Below, in pieces: positions 7,348 through 7,572 of a DNA stretch of 7,572 bases. The position numbers and the translations under genes were made by a program. Positions within the stretch are counted from its first letter, which is position 1. Each line of letters starts with the position of its first letter. The notes beneath the pieces are model-generated. The model was not told where the DNA came from. It made no database searches and was given only the letters and a program-made list of their open reading frames with translations. Origin of the DNA: an uncultured Desulfovibrionaceae bacterium (GTDB lineage: Bacteria; Desulfobacterota; Desulfovibrionia; Desulfovibrionales; Desulfovibrionaceae); NCBI GenBank assembly GCA_947074125.1, contig CAMTOM010000061.1:1-7572 (forward strand), read 5' to 3'.

Positions 7348-7375
7348 ATGATAGTCGAATAGATGTATATGTCAA
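7348..7375 (-). promoter_or_regulatory. Sigma70-type promoter of the PxxKW gene
   Basis: Minus strand: a perfect -35 TTGACA (7375-7370), 16-base spacer, and -10 TATCAT (7353-7348, five of six consensus bases). Transcription would begin near 7341, giving a leader of about 48 bases. The leader contains GCGC-AATAC-GCGC followed by TTTTT just before the ribosome binding site, a weak hairpin that might modulate expression. Confidence 0.75.
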
Positions 7376-7458
7376 GTGGAATATCCCGTATTTCCCCCAT
7401 TTCCTATCGCAAAGTATACCGGAAAAAAGGAGAAAATTTTTGAGGGAGCAGGATATTC
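7376..7458 (-). other. Spacer upstream of the PxxKW promoter
   Basis: There is no supportable gene. On the minus strand it holds an A/T-rich, pyrimidine-biased stretch (AAAAATTTT, then CTCCTTTTTTCC). A TATACT lies near its centre but has no matching -35 element, so a second promoter is not called. No hairpin terminator for the upstream gene was found. Confidence 0.4.
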
Positions 7459-7572
7459 TTATGCCTGTTTCTTTTGCACCAACTCACGTTTATCTTGTGC
7501 CTGCCTGAGCATTTCTTCGTAGTCAATGCGCGTGAACATACCATCCTGAACGAGAATTTCCTATGCAACAGC
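7459..7572 (-). pseudogene. 3' end of an unrecognised gene, with an in-frame TAG
   Basis: From the right edge one frame reads AVA, TAG (7563-7561), then EILVQDGMFTRIDYEEMLRQ and a Lys/Gln-rich end (..ELVQKKQA), stopping at TAA 7461-7459. The 33 residues after the TAG have natural composition and look like a helical, charged C-terminus. I do not recognise the family. The TAG may be a premature stop in a longer gene, or the real upstream frame may lie elsewhere and this be a very small gene starting at M (7539) with no clear ribosome binding site. No intrinsic terminator was seen after it. Confidence is low because only 114 bases are visible. Confidence 0.35.

Noticed and set aside
1..7572. UGA reassigned to tryptophan, explaining a damaged RF2
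   Set aside because: No in-frame TGA occurs inside lnt, corC, mnmG or the PilZ gene, and TGA closes corC and the PilZ gene at sensible places.

Overview
The window looks like chromosomal housekeeping DNA from a member of the Desulfovibrionales, probably Desulfovibrionaceae, with G+C near one half by eye. The taxonomic guess rests on the small PxxKW cysteine-rich protein, which I know from this group, on the order corC-lnt-prfB, and on the style of the RF2 N-terminus (FTALWG). No mobile element, CRISPR array, tRNA or rRNA was seen. Every supportable gene lies on the minus strand, so transcription runs from high to low coordinates.

Layout in transcription order. At 7572-7459 is the 3' end of an unrecognised gene, with an in-frame TAG near the window edge. 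Next is a monocistronic unit, 7375-6892: a sigma70-type promoter, a short leader, the 87-aa PxxKW protein gene and a strong intrinsic terminator. Then comes an M20 metallopeptidase gene (6867-5635) broken by an in-frame TAA, followed after 2 bases by mnmG (gidA, tRNA U34 modification). A membrane-anchored PilZ-domain protein with both c-di-GMP motifs begins inside the 3' end of the mnmG open frame. After a 159-base gap with two inverted repeats come corC (TTG start), lnt (overlapping corC by ATGA) and the start of prfB (RF2), 13 bases after lnt, which runs off the left edge.

The most notable signal is at prfB. The N-terminal and following coding segments align to RF2 without a gap only if the reading frame moves +1 exactly at a canonical RF2 recoding site (GGGGG, 3-base spacer, CTT T). 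The UGA sensor codon of that site is replaced by UAC. RF2 here is therefore either a relic of the autoregulated frameshift gene with its sensor lost, or an ordinary gene with one extra G in a homopolymer.

Three other reading-frame lesions lie nearby: an A7 run at the end of mnmG, where one more A would recreate a clean ATGA overlap with the PilZ gene; the TAA in the M20 gene, which also carries Asp where the family has its general-base Glu; and the TAG in the partial gene at the right edge. Two of the four are homopolymer-associated and two are substitutions, so the set fits either a decaying genome (for example host-associated) or a sequence with residual errors. Raw reads would separate these.

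The intact genes serve translation (mnmG, prfB), envelope lipoprotein maturation (lnt), divalent cation tolerance (corC) and c-di-GMP signalling (PilZ protein).
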